From Prosthecobacter debontii (GTDB taxonomy: Bacteria > Verrucomicrobiota > Verrucomicrobiia > Verrucomicrobiales > Verrucomicrobiaceae), in assembly GCA_945869695.1 (NCBI GenBank), contig CAMBPV010000019.1, positions 1-38,931 of the forward strand: a DNA stretch of 38,931 nucleotides. Direction: 5' to 3'. Below, in pieces: positions 8,298-16,702 of this stretch. Under the pieces are notes generated by a model, which was not told where the DNA came from, made no database searches, and worked only from the letters and a program-made list of their open reading frames with translations. Position 1 is the first letter of the stretch. The number at the start of each line of letters is the position of its first letter. The translations under genes and the position numbers were made by a program.

Positions 8298-8490
8298 GAT
8301 GAGTTTTTGATTGATGTAGGGTTGAACGTTGGTTCTGGCTCCCGAATCGTTTAGGCACCATTACCACTGAATGTTAAGACGCGCACACTGACGCATTATT
8401 CTTTCGGAATTTCAGATTTTTGGCCAAACAGTTTTCTGGGAATGGGGACAAGAGATTGACAAGCCGTTCGTCCAGCGGATCAACTTTGCC
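8298..8490. promoter_or_regulatory. Divergent promoter region, thioredoxin / DUF5069 genes
   Basis: This 193-base spacer lies between two divergent starts and must carry promoters for both. A TTGACA hexamer at 8456-8461 points toward the plus-strand gene, but no good -10 box follows at the right distance before the ATG. No operator-like repeat or RNA motif was recognised. Confidence 0.3.
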
Positions 8491-8928
8491 ATGCAACAGA
8501 CACCTGATCCCTACACCCTGCCGTGCAGTCCTCTGGCAGAAACCTGCGGACTCAAGTATTTCCCCCGGATGCTGGGTAAGATTCGTCTGCATGCGGAGGG
8601 AAAATTGTGGGTGGATCTGCATGCCAACCTCGGCTCGGGATCCGACGGAGCCCTCGTGAATTTCCTTCACCTGAACTACCAGGACCTGAAAGAGCGTGTG
8701 CTTCTGGGTGAGAGCGATGAGGAGATCTTCAAGTGGTGCGAGGAGCAAAGCCGACCCTTGAATGATACGGACAAGCTCATCTGGAACGCCTATGCGACCA
8801 AGCTTGGCTGGAATGATCACATCTCTGCCATTCTAGACAAACGAAAGGCCGATGCAGGATTGGCCCATCGAGATGACATCCAAACCATTGCGCACTACAT
8901 CGATGTGGATGAAGGCCGGATGCCCTGA
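8491..8928 (+). CDS. DUF5069 domain-containing protein
   Basis: This soluble protein of 145 residues matches DUF5069, a small family of unknown function, over its whole length. Characteristic stretches are GLKYFPRMLGKIRLHA near the N-terminus, the conserved LGSGSDG and FLHLNYQDLKERV, and the C-terminal WNAYATKLGWNDH. There is no signal peptide or membrane segment. It precedes the SulP gene by about 108 bases on the same strand, without a recognisable terminator between them. No function can be given. Confidence 0.8.
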   Translation: MQQTPDPYTLPCSPLAETCGLKYFPRMLGKIRLHAEGKLWVDLHANLGSGSDGALVNFLHLNYQDLKERVLLGESDEEIFKWCEEQSRPLNDTDKLIWNAYATKLGWNDHISAILDKRKADAGLAHRDDIQTIAHYIDVDEGRMP

Positions 8929-9036
8929 ATGGCATCCGCTGACCTGGGTGTGTTGGCGTTCCCTTCTGCAGGTAGTCCAAAACCCCTTTAAAAGGCTATT
9001 GGCGTAGTCGTGGTTGCGAAGTAGTTGTTGGGGGAA

Positions 9037-10503
9037 ATGAATCTCCTGCGTCGCGATCTCCCCGCCTCCCTTGTTGTCTTCCTTGTAGCTGTGCCGCTTT
9101 CGTTGGGCATCGCGTTTGCTTCGGGGGCACCGATCATCGCCGGACTCATTGGCGCTGTGGTTGGCGGTATCGTCACCGGGTTGTTGGCAGGTTCGCCACT
9201 CCAGGTTTCCGGGCCTGCGGCCGGCTTGACGGTGGTGGTCGCCGGACTGGTGCATCAGTTCGGCTGGGAGACGATGTGCCTCATCACGGCCTGCGCTGGG
9301 GTGGTGCAGCTTTTACTCGGCTGGTTCAAAGTGGCACGCGGGGCCCTGATCATCGCGCCAGCAGTGGTGCATGGCATGCTGGCTGGTATCGGCATCTCCA
9401 TCGCGCTGGCGCAGATCCACGTCGTGCTCGGTGGTTCTCCGCAAAGCTCGCCCGTGGTGAATCTGCTCGGCATTCCGAAGCAACTCGGCGTTGTGAACAC
9501 GCAGGCGGCGATTCTTGGCTTTCTAACCATCGCAATCCTCATCATTTGGAAAAAGCTTCCCTTCAAAGCCATCCCAGGCCCGCTGGTGGCTGTGGTGACG
9601 GGCACGCTGGTGTCCATCATTGCAAGGATGGATGTGAAGCGTGTGGATCTGCCAGAGTCCTTTGAATTGACCAAACTTGCCCCGCCGGAGCATTGTGGGC
9701 CGTTCATTGTTGCAGTGTTAACGGTGGCGATCATCGCCAGCATCGAGTCACTGCTGTGTGCGGTGGCCACGGACAAATTGCACAGCGGCGTGCGCTCAAA
9801 TTTGGACAAGGAACTACGCGCTCAAGGTGCTGGCAATCTCGTCTCTGGTCTGCTCGGCGGCCTGCCGATCACGGGCGTCATTGTGCGCTCATCGGCAAAT
9901 ATCATCGCTGGTGGTGTAAGCCGCTGGTCGGCTATTCTTCATGGCGTGTGGGTGCTGATCTTTGCGCTTTTCCTTGGCGGTGTGATCGAGCAAATCCCGC
10001 TGGCCGTGCTGGCTGGCCTTTTGGTGCATGTGGGTATTAATCTGGTGAACCTGCATCACATCCGCGACCTGCACACGCATAAGGAAGCGCCGAGCTACTT
10101 CGCTACGGTGCTCGGCGTCGTCGGGCTGAACCTGCTGGCCGGTGTCGGCCTTGGCCTGGGTCTCAGTGTTTTCTTCCTGCTGCGCCGACTTTCCAACACA
10201 GATGTCAAAGTCGAGCAACGTGAGGGCAAGTGGCATGTTCGCATCGGCGGCACGCTCACCTTTGCCTCCGTGCCGAGCATGAATGCAGCGCTCTCGACCA
10301 TCCCCGCCGGTCACAACGTGGACATCGACCTTGCTGTGGATTTCATTGACCACGCGGCCTTTGAATCGCTGCATGGCTGGCGTCAGAATCACGAGAAGAC
10401 GGGCGGCCATGTCGATCTCGATGAAACTCACGAGGAATGGTACAAGCCTGCTCGTGAAGGCGCTCCGAGACGCGGCAAGTCGCTGCCGGGTGTAAAAGCG
10501 TGA
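9037..10503 (+). CDS. SulP-family anion transporter with C-terminal STAS domain
   Basis: ATG 9037 was chosen because it directly follows the purine run GGGGGAA; an upstream in-frame TTG is less likely. The protein has 488 residues. It shows SulP hallmarks: the start DLPASLVVFLVAVPLSLGIAFASGA, the GLTVVVAG turn, IESLLCAVATDKL, ELRAQGAGNLVSGLLGGLP and IVRSSANI. Residues from about 395 to 475 look like a short STAS domain (VRIGGTLTFASVPSMN). SulP proteins move sulfate, bicarbonate or other anions, often with sodium or protons. The clustering with a second SulP and no sulfate-assimilation genes favours bicarbonate, but this is inference; no carbonic anhydrase is nearby. Confidence 0.88.
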   Translation: MNLLRRDLPASLVVFLVAVPLSLGIAFASGAPIIAGLIGAVVGGIVTGLLAGSPLQVSGPAAGLTVVVAGLVHQFGWETMCLITACAGVVQLLLGWFKVARGALIIAPAVVHGMLAGIGISIALAQIHVVLGGSPQSSPVVNLLGIPKQLGVVNTQAAILGFLTIAILIIWKKLPFKAIPGPLVAVVTGTLVSIIARMDVKRVDLPESFELTKLAPPEHCGPFIVAVLTVAIIASIESLLCAVATDKLHSGVRSNLDKELRAQGAGNLVSGLLGGLPITGVIVRSSANIIAGGVSRWSAILHGVWVLIFALFLGGVIEQIPLAVLAGLLVHVGINLVNLHHIRDLHTHKEAPSYFATVLGVVGLNLLAGVGLGLGLSVFFLLRRLSNTDVKVEQREGKWHVRIGGTLTFASVPSMNAALSTIPAGHNVDIDLAVDFIDHAAFESLHGWRQNHEKTGGHVDLDETHEEWYKPAREGAPRRGKSLPGVKA

Positions 10504-10514
10504 GCCCAGCATAG

Positions 10515-10551
10515 CCCCTGATGGGGGTTCATTATCCCCTCTCAAGGGGAT
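10515..10551 (+). repeat. Two tandem G/C hairpins between the SulP genes
   Basis: CCCC-TGAT-GGGG at 10515-10526 is followed by ATCCCCT-CTCA-AGGGGAT at 10534-10551, a perfect 7-bp stem with a tetraloop. They sit in the 108-base spacer between the two SulP genes. The second is followed only by GGGTTTTCA, so it would be a weak terminator at best. A role in setting the ratio of the two transporters from a shared mRNA is possible. Confidence 0.45.
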
Positions 10552-10611
10552 GGGTTTTCAAGGGGTGAAGGTGGTTATTAAGGACAAGTCCACCACGCCT
10601 CTCCCCAAGTA

Positions 10612-12447
10612 ATGTCTCATCCTGCCGAACCCGCCCTCGTTCATCCGACTACAGCCTCGGTAGTTGATTACCATCCACATCCACCGAAGCGGAAGAAGCC
10701 TCTCGCGAGTGATCTGCTCATCGCGGAAAAGGCAAAGAAACCCGCGATCTTCACGCTCGACAATCTCCGCCGCGATGCGCTCGCAGGCTCGATTACGGGC
10801 CTCATCGCAGTGCCACTGACGGTGGGCATTTGCTTGATGTCGGAGTATCCGATCGAGACAGGCCTTCTGACCGTGCTCTTTGCCTGCGTCATCGGCTTCA
10901 TCACATTCCTGTTCCGTCCTGGGAACTACGTCGGCGTGCCCGGCGTGGCGGCTGGACTCGCGCCCGTTTTGGCGATGAGTGTTCACAAGTTTGGCATGGA
11001 CAATATGCCCTTCCTCATCTTTTGCACTTCGGTGATGCAGGCCATCGCGTGGAAGTTTAATCTCCAGCGTTTCATTCTCAAAGCCATCCCGAGCTACCTG
11101 ATCGAAGGACTTCTCGCAGGCATCGGGCTCAAGATCGCTCTCAAGTTCCTGCCTTACACTTATGGTGTCATCGGCGAGAGCCATGAATGGTTCACCATGG
11201 AGCGGATCAAGATGATCACCCTGTCACTCGGAGCGCTCGGGCTGTTCCTGCACCTGTTTGGCAAATACAAAGCCAAGTATCCTGCGGTGCCGTATGTAGC
11301 CGTGGTGCTAGTCGGCGTGATCTCTGGCACGTACATGCACATCCCGATGCTCCACATTGAGCACTCGCCCATCAAACTGGCGTGGCCATTTCCTGATTTT
11401 AATGTCATCCCGCCGAAGATGGTCGCTGAGATCATCGGCTACGCGCTCATGCTGGCGCTGATCGATGTGATCGAGCAGGTGATGAGCAACGCAGCTATCG
11501 AAAAGCTCGATCCACTAGGTCGCCCCGCTAACACCAACAACAGCCTGCTCGCCATCTGGGTAGCCAACATTGGCAGCAGCTTCTTCGGCGGCATGACGAA
11601 CCTCGATGGTCTCGCCAAAAGCGCCACGAACGCGCTCGCTGGAGCCGTCACGAAGATGTCGAACCTCTTCACGGCAGGCGTCATCCTCGTTTTCATTCTC
11701 GATCCGCATCTACTGGAGCATTTGCCGTATTTCTCGCTCGCAGTGCTCATGATCTTCACCGGTTGGAAGATGATCGTCGGCCTCACGCATGTGGCATCGC
11801 ATGGTAACTACGCACTTCTGCTGGCTCTCTTTTGCGGCATCCTGACTTACACCGTTGGCATCTTCGAAGGGTTGATCGTCGTGCTGGGTATCCATCTTTT
11901 TATCAACTTCGTCATCTTCCGCCATGATCATGTTCCGTTCATCGAGATGATGAAACGTTTCGCGCATCGTTTCGGAGAGGAGATTGATCCCCGCAGCACG
12001 GACACCATGCTCGTGCATCATGATAAACAGGTCGGGGGCCTGCGCTATAGCACGATCAGCCACAATGCAGCTGAACGAAAAAATTTAACAGACTTCATCA
12101 ACGACTGGGCCTTCGGCATCAATAACCACAGCATGAGCGCCGTCGTCGGCTGTTACGACATCAATGGCCTGCTCTGGGGCACCTTCGCCAAGGAGTTGCG
12201 TGAGGGTCACCACAAGATCAAGGGTTACTTTGAGCATCTCTTCGAGTTGGAGGACGTGCATGTGAAGTTCGAGAGCGGCGAGGTGCGACAGTATAAGGAC
12301 ATCTACATCCAGTCCGGCAAATACATCTTCACCTTTAAGCGCAAGAAGGAACTCATCAGCGTGCCCGCCCGCTACTCCTTCGTCTGCAAAAAGGAAAAGA
12401 CCGGCTGGTTCATCCTCGAGCACCACTCCTCCGAATTCCCTGCCTGA
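10612..12447 (+). CDS. SulP-family transporter fused to a C-terminal NTF2-like domain
   Basis: The protein has 611 residues. After a Lys/Pro-rich cytoplasmic N-terminus of about 50 residues, a SulP membrane domain runs to about residue 455 (SITGLIAVPLTVGICL, IPSYLIEGLLAGIGLKIAL, IDVIEQVMSNAAIEKLDP, GSSFFGGMTNLDGLAKS). The expected STAS domain is missing. Residues about 488-611 instead resemble a SnoaL/CaMKII-association (NTF2-like) domain: YDINGLLWGTFAKELREG, then a helix-strand pattern ending in the family's typical WFILEHHSSEFP. Such domains form cone-shaped dimers that often bind small ligands, so a regulatory or oligomerising role is plausible. It follows the STAS-bearing SulP gene and precedes an SPFH gene after 46 bases, all co-directional. 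Confidence 0.82.
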   Translation: MSHPAEPALVHPTTASVVDYHPHPPKRKKPLASDLLIAEKAKKPAIFTLDNLRRDALAGSITGLIAVPLTVGICLMSEYPIETGLLTVLFACVIGFITFLFRPGNYVGVPGVAAGLAPVLAMSVHKFGMDNMPFLIFCTSVMQAIAWKFNLQRFILKAIPSYLIEGLLAGIGLKIALKFLPYTYGVIGESHEWFTMERIKMITLSLGALGLFLHLFGKYKAKYPAVPYVAVVLVGVISGTYMHIPMLHIEHSPIKLAWPFPDFNVIPPKMVAEIIGYALMLALIDVIEQVMSNAAIEKLDPLGRPANTNNSLLAIWVANIGSSFFGGMTNLDGLAKSATNALAGAVTKMSNLFTAGVILVFILDPHLLEHLPYFSLAVLMIFTGWKMIVGLTHVASHGNYALLLALFCGILTYTVGIFEGLIVVLGIHLFINFVIFRHDHVPFIEMMKRFAHRFGEEIDPRSTDTMLVHHDKQVGGLRYSTISHNAAERKNLTDFINDWAFGINNHSMSAVVGCYDINGLLWGTFAKELREGHHKIKGYFEHLFELEDVHVKFESGEVRQYKDIYIQSGKYIFTFKRKKELISVPARYSFVCKKEKTGWFILEHHSSEFPA

Positions 12448-12493
12448 TTTCCTCATCACCTCCGCATTTCACAAACAAACCAAACCCAAATCC

Positions 12494-13423
12494 ATGATAC
12501 CCGCCGCCGTCATCCTCACCGTTCTCATTATCCTCAGTGCTTCTGTCATCAAACAAGGGCATGTGGGAGTTGTCACCCGCTTTGGTAAATACCAGCGACT
12601 CATGCTGCCCGGCCTCAACTTCAAGTTGCCACTACTTGAGGGTGTCTTTAAGAGCATCTCCACGCAGAACCAGTCCATCGAACTCGAGTTCGAAGCCATC
12701 TCGCTAGACCAAGCCTATGTGAACTTTAAATCGCTCATCGTGTACTCCGCGCAGGACGCCGGTGAAGAGACCATCAAGAAGATCGCCTTCCGCTTCATCG
12801 ACGAAAAGAGCTTCATGCAAACGCTCGTCCGCAGCGTCGAAGGTAGCATCCGCTCCTATGTGGCGAACAAAAAGCAGGCCGAAATCCTCGTCCTCCGCTC
12901 CGAAATCATCGGTGCCGTGAAGGATCACCTCGAAGAAGCGCTCAACAGTTGGGGCTATCACCTCCTCGACCTCCAGATCAACGACATCTCCTTCGACGAA
13001 GCTATCATGCGTTCGATGTCGCAGGTCGTTTCCAGCAACAACATGAAGATGGCCGCTGAGAACGAAGCCCAAGCACAATATCTAATCAAGACACGGTCTG
13101 CTGAGGCTGAAGCTCGTGCGATCCGAGTGAAGGCGGAGGCCGAAAAAGAAGCCTCCGAGCTCAAAGGTGCTGGCAACGCCCGCTTCCGCGAGCAAGTCGC
13201 CGAAGGTCTCGCCAATGCGGGTAAAACCATGCAGGCAGCCGACGTGCCCCCCGGCTTCATGCTCTTCACCATGTGGCTAGACGGAATGAAGTACATCTCC
13301 GAGCATGGTAAAGGCAACGTCATGTTCTTTGACGGCTCCAACGAAGGCATGGAACGCACCATCAAGCAGATGCAGGCCCTCAAAACGCTCGACAAGCGTT
13401 CACTCGAAGCCGCCTCACATTGA
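12494..13423 (+). CDS. SPFH/Band 7 (stomatin-prohibitin-like) membrane protein
   Basis: This 309-residue protein has one N-terminal hydrophobic anchor (residues 2-18) and a Band 7 domain beginning VKQGHVGVVTRFGKY-like, with LMLPGLNFKLPLLEGV, and running to about residue 180. It then has a charged, Ala/Glu/Lys-rich coiled coil (AEAEARAIRVKAEAEKEA). SPFH proteins form membrane-bound ring assemblies that organise or stabilise other membrane proteins. The position 46 bases after the SulP-NTF2 gene suggests it scaffolds or quality-controls those transporters; this is inference. No NfeD partner or FtsH gene is present. Confidence 0.86.
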   Translation: MIPAAVILTVLIILSASVIKQGHVGVVTRFGKYQRLMLPGLNFKLPLLEGVFKSISTQNQSIELEFEAISLDQAYVNFKSLIVYSAQDAGEETIKKIAFRFIDEKSFMQTLVRSVEGSIRSYVANKKQAEILVLRSEIIGAVKDHLEEALNSWGYHLLDLQINDISFDEAIMRSMSQVVSSNNMKMAAENEAQAQYLIKTRSAEAEARAIRVKAEAEKEASELKGAGNARFREQVAEGLANAGKTMQAADVPPGFMLFTMWLDGMKYISEHGKGNVMFFDGSNEGMERTIKQMQALKTLDKRSLEAASH

Positions 13424-13471
13424 GTTGAAACATAGCGTTTCTGACAGGAAGTTCTGGATTCCTCCCCATCC

Positions 13472-14203
13472 ATGAAATTTGCTCTGCTCAGCCTCCTGCT
13501 TTTCGGCAGCCTATCCACAACCGGTTCGGCTGCCGATCAGCATGCGGACAATTATAACCTTTGGTTAAACTACGTCGGTGATCATCCTCTTTTTGGCTCG
13601 CCGTGGGGTTTGCATCTCGAGGTTCAGAATCGGCTTTCAGACTGGGGTGATGACTGGCAACAACTCCTTGTCCGTCCGGGTATCAATTATGCCATCAGCC
13701 CCACGTTAAGTGTGAGTGCCGGCTGGGCCTATGTGAAAACTTTCCCCTATGGAGATTTGCCTGTGGCTCATGAGTTTGATGAGCATCGCGCTTGGGAGCA
13801 GGTGCTCTACAAGGCGAAATTTTTGGGTCTTGAATGGCAGCACCGTGTGCGCTTGGAGCAACGCTGGATCGAGGAGTTAGATAAGGAGGGCACGACGACT
13901 AACTGGAGAGGCGAGAATCGGTTTCGCTACCTCCTGCGAACCAATATCCCCCTATCGAGCGACAAGAAGACCTACCTGGCGCTGTGGAACGAGGTGTTTC
14001 TGAATTTTGGGGGCAACATTCTAAAGAATCACTTTGACCAGAACCGGGCCTTCATCGGTATCGGTCGCCAGTTTTCTGCGGACACCCGATTGGAAGTGGG
14101 ATTCATGGAGCAGACCATCCAGCGACGAGGAGGGGACAAGTGGGAGAATAATCATACGCCCTCTATTTGGCTCACGTCAAAATTGCCGTTCGGGAAACCC
14201 TAG
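13472..14203 (+). CDS. DUF2490 outer-membrane beta-barrel-like protein
   Basis: This 243-residue protein has a signal peptide (MKFALLSLLLFGSLSTTGSA, cleaved near residue 20). It is followed by DUF2490-like sequence: NYNLWLNYVGDHPL, alternating polar/aromatic strands, LEWQHRVRLEQRWIE, RFRYLLRTNIPL and a repeated short-strand pattern to the end. DUF2490 proteins are predicted small outer-membrane barrels of unknown function. It is 48 bases downstream of the SPFH gene and in the same direction, so it probably belongs to the SulP/SPFH cluster, perhaps as the outer-membrane route. The stop is only 2 bases from the stop of the convergent sensor kinase gene. Confidence 0.75.
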   Translation: MKFALLSLLLFGSLSTTGSAADQHADNYNLWLNYVGDHPLFGSPWGLHLEVQNRLSDWGDDWQQLLVRPGINYAISPTLSVSAGWAYVKTFPYGDLPVAHEFDEHRAWEQVLYKAKFLGLEWQHRVRLEQRWIEELDKEGTTTNWRGENRFRYLLRTNIPLSSDKKTYLALWNEVFLNFGGNILKNHFDQNRAFIGIGRQFSADTRLEVGFMEQTIQRRGGDKWENNHTPSIWLTSKLPFGKP

Positions 14204-14231
14204 TCTTACTCCGACTCAGCGAGTCGTAGGG
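14198..14231. terminator. Stem-loop between convergent genes
   Basis: CGACTC at 14212-14217 pairs with GAGTCG at 14221-14226, and CCCTA at 14198-14202 can pair outside it with TAGGG at 14227-14231 across a one-sided bulge. It straddles the stops of the DUF2490 and kinase genes. There is no clear T-run, so a terminator role is tentative. Confidence 0.3.
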
Positions 14232-15546
14232 GCACCTCCGCCACAATTCGCAGACCATTTGGCATGACAGCTTGAAGCTCGAGCGTGCCCCCGCACTCGC
14301 GAGCACGGGCTCTCATGCCAATGAGCCCGAGACTCGATGAGGACTCTTGGCGATCGGGTTGAATGCCCTTGCCGTTGTCGGCGATGACGAGGCGAACGAT
14401 GGCGACTTCTGCTTGTAGGGTAATGTTGACCCGTGTGGCTTCTGAGTGGCGGGCGATGTTTGTCAGTGCCTCTTGGGCGATGCGGAAGAGGTGGGTCTCA
14501 GTGTCGCTGTGAAGTCTTCCGGCAAGCGAAGATTCATAGTCCACACTAATGCGGACACGCTGTCCGAACTTCTCTGTGAGCCAGCGGAGTCCTGCATCGA
14601 GGCCAAAATCATCGAGTATCACAGGTCTGAGAAGTTGGGAAAGCTCCCGGACGTTGGCAATGACTTCGTCTACGAGGTGGACGCAATCTGCTTTGCGGGC
14701 TTCGGGCTCGTCGTTATTCTTCGAGGTGAGATTGGCTCTGACTGCGGCGAGGGATTGCCCCAGTTCATCATGCAACTCATGTGAAAATCGGCGGGCCGTC
14801 TCCTCCTGCGTTTGCAACATGTGCCAGGACACTCGGCTCAGTTCATCCCTCTGCCATTCGATCCGGCGGATGCTTTTGCGAACGAAGGCAATCGTGGCAA
14901 AGGCAAACAGTGCGGCGAGGAAGAAACAGGTGCTCAGGAGAACGGTGGAATCATCAGCTAACTCCTGAAGTTGGAGATTCATTTGCTCGTCCACCTCGGT
15001 CAGGTGTTGGGTGCTGATCAGCACGAGATCATGAATGATCCTGACGACACCATCATGACTCGTGAAGAGTGACTCGAGAACGTTTTCAGGAATCGGGCCA
15101 CTCCGAGCGATCGTTGGAGTCGCGATCTGGGTGAATGCCTGAGTGGCGCTTGCCAGTCGATTCCACATTTCAGCCTGGGGCGTGCCGCCTGCCTGTTGGG
15201 CAAGACTGGCCAAAGCTTTGTCCGCCAATTCCAGTTCTTTCAGGCGATTGGCGCGATCCTTTGTGGTGGAGTCACGGGTAAGACGATGGAGGCCTAGGGC
15301 GAGGGCATCCTCTTGCGCCTGAACTTCATGGAGGAGGCGGGCTATCAGGACCTGATCCTTTGCGAGTTTGGTGGCACTTTGGCGGATGGCTCGGCTGTCG
15401 CGAACGGCGACCAAGCCTGCTAGTCCGAGCAAAATGACGACGAGTCCAAAACCTAGGATGAGCCCCCACAACACGGTGCGTTCGGTGATCCGACCGGAGA
15501 AGGCAAAGAGGCGAGAGATCATGTGCCCGTCAGTCAATGAGGCCAT
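14206..15546 (-). CDS. Sensor histidine kinase, NarL/HisKA_3 type
   Basis: This membrane kinase has two transmembrane segments (about residues 25-48 and 203-223) flanking a periplasmic helical region of about 150 residues. A DHp domain with the phosphoacceptor His259 in HELHDELGQ follows. The C-terminal HATPase domain shows the N-box FRIAQEALTNIARHS, the G1 box DNGKGI and a G2 region GLIGMRARA. It would autophosphorylate and pass phosphate to the response regulator encoded just upstream. The chosen ATG overlaps that gene by 17 bases; a second ATG at 15522 would give a 438-residue protein starting MISRLF and is almost as likely. The signal is unknown. Confidence 0.88.
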   Translation of the reverse strand: MASLTDGHMISRLFAFSGRITERTVLWGLILGFGLVVILLGLAGLVAVRDSRAIRQSATKLAKDQVLIARLLHEVQAQEDALALGLHRLTRDSTTKDRANRLKELELADKALASLAQQAGGTPQAEMWNRLASATQAFTQIATPTIARSGPIPENVLESLFTSHDGVVRIIHDLVLISTQHLTEVDEQMNLQLQELADDSTVLLSTCFFLAALFAFATIAFVRKSIRRIEWQRDELSRVSWHMLQTQEETARRFSHELHDELGQSLAAVRANLTSKNNDEPEARKADCVHLVDEVIANVRELSQLLRPVILDDFGLDAGLRWLTEKFGQRVRISVDYESSLAGRLHSDTETHLFRIAQEALTNIARHSEATRVNITLQAEVAIVRLVIADNGKGIQPDRQESSSSLGLIGMRARARECGGTLELQAVMPNGLRIVAEVPLRLAESE

Positions 15547-16171
15547 TCCTCACCGAGAAGCGCACGAGCTCGCCAATGCTATGCATATTTAGCTTCTCCA
15601 TGATACGACCTCGGTGAGCCTCAACGGTGTAAACACTGAGGTTCAAGGCGTTTGCGATATCCTTGTTGGTCTTGCTCTCTGCAATCAACTGAAGTACTTC
15701 ACGCTCCCTCGAGGAAAGCAGATCAATGGGATTTGTGACATGCTTCCGGTAGTCGTCGAGCACGGCATCACTCACCTCGGGGCTGAGATAGCCCTTTCCC
15801 ACCGCGACTGAACGGACGGCTTTGAGGAAGTCAACGGCGCTGCTGTCTTTCAATAGGTAACCTTTCGCCCCAGCACGTAAGATCTCGCGGACATAGACCG
15901 AGTCTTTGTGCATGGATAGGGCAAGAACCCGAGTTTTGGGGGACACTTTTGCGAGTCGGCGAGTAGCCTCAATGCCATTGAGCTCAGGCATGGTTACATC
16001 CATCACACAAACATCTGGCTGAAGGCGCTCTGCTGTTTCCACTGCCTCCCGACCATTCGAAACCTCTGCGACCACTTGCATGTCCCACTCCGCAGCCAAA
16101 ATCATGCTGAAGCCGTGACGCACGACCGCGTGATCGTCAGCAAGCATGATTGTGGTGGTTTTTGCGGGCAT
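15530..16171 (-). CDS. Response regulator, NarL/FixJ type
   Basis: This 213-residue protein has a receiver domain (residues 7-125) with the acidic pair Asp12-Asp13, phosphoacceptor Asp58 in VCVMDVTMPE, a Ser switch in ALSMHKD and Lys in YLLKDSS. A LuxR-type helix-turn-helix occupies about residues 148-210 (LSSREREVLQLIAESKTNKDIA). It is the cognate partner of the NarL-type kinase encoded directly downstream with overlapping ends. The gene starts only 3 bases after the lspA stop, so all three may be one transcript. No target can be assigned. Confidence 0.92.
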   Translation of the reverse strand: MPAKTTTIMLADDHAVVRHGFSMILAAEWDMQVVAEVSNGREAVETAERLQPDVCVMDVTMPELNGIEATRRLAKVSPKTRVLALSMHKDSVYVREILRAGAKGYLLKDSSAVDFLKAVRSVAVGKGYLSPEVSDAVLDDYRKHVTNPIDLLSSREREVLQLIAESKTNKDIANALNLSVYTVEAHRGRIMEKLNMHSIGELVRFSVRNGLID

Positions 16172-16174
16172 AAA

Positions 16175-16666
16175 TCAGTTAGCCTTCTCTGTTTTCGGAG
16201 CTTCCGTGAACGAAGCGATTCCGAGGAGGCAAGCGGCGATAACCACGCAAGAATCGGCGACGTTAAAGCTTGGCCATGGGTTAGCAAATGGCACATGCAG
16301 ATCAAACTTGAGGAAGTCGACCACGTATCCATGAAGCAATCGGTCAGTGAGGTTTCCCAAGATTCCGGCAACGAGAAGCGCGATGGCCAAGCGACTCAGG
16401 GCACCAGGAAAATATCCTTTCTTGTAGCCCCAAGTCAGCCCGGCCAGGGCAGAGATCGAAATGGCACCGAAAGCCCAGTTTGCATATTCGGTGCCGTTGA
16501 ACATTCCGAACGCGATGCCTGTATTGGCGGTATGGTGTAGCCAGAAAAAATCGGGAATGATGGTGTGATCGGGACCGTGCAATTCAAAATTCCTGACGAT
16601 CCAAGTCTTCGTGATCAGATCGAGCAGATAAAGGGGAAGAGATACAAGAGCAACGAGGCGCTTCAT
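16175..16666 (-). CDS. lspA: Lipoprotein signal peptidase (signal peptidase II)
   Basis: This inner-membrane aspartic protease of 163 residues cleaves the signal peptide of prolipoproteins after diacylglycerol is attached to the lipobox cysteine. The catalytic aspartates are Asp108 in GNLTDRLLHGYVVDF and Asp138 in FNVADS. HTANTGIAFG is the other conserved box, and four membrane segments are visible. ATG 16666 (MKRLVAL) is chosen over an in-frame start 36 bases upstream because it gives the usual short cytoplasmic N-terminus. The position directly ahead of a two-component pair is unusual; lspA is more often next to ileS. Confidence 0.92.
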   Translation of the reverse strand: MKRLVALVSLPLYLLDLITKTWIVRNFELHGPDHTIIPDFFWLHHTANTGIAFGMFNGTEYANWAFGAISISALAGLTWGYKKGYFPGALSRLAIALLVAGILGNLTDRLLHGYVVDFLKFDLHVPFANPWPSFNVADSCVVIAACLLGIASFTEAPKTEKAN

Positions 16667-16702
16667 GATGTGAGAACACTGGAAGGTTTGGCCGGAATTC
16701 AA

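Noticed and set aside
9889-10545. Minus-strand 218-codon frame antisense to the first SulP gene
   Set aside because: Amino-acid composition is that of a shadow frame and the plus-strand SulP is unambiguous.
9037-13423. Carbon-concentrating DAB-type system or carboxysome locus
   Set aside because: No DabA, DabB, carbonic anhydrase, RuBisCO or shell-protein gene is present; only SulP-family transporters are seen.
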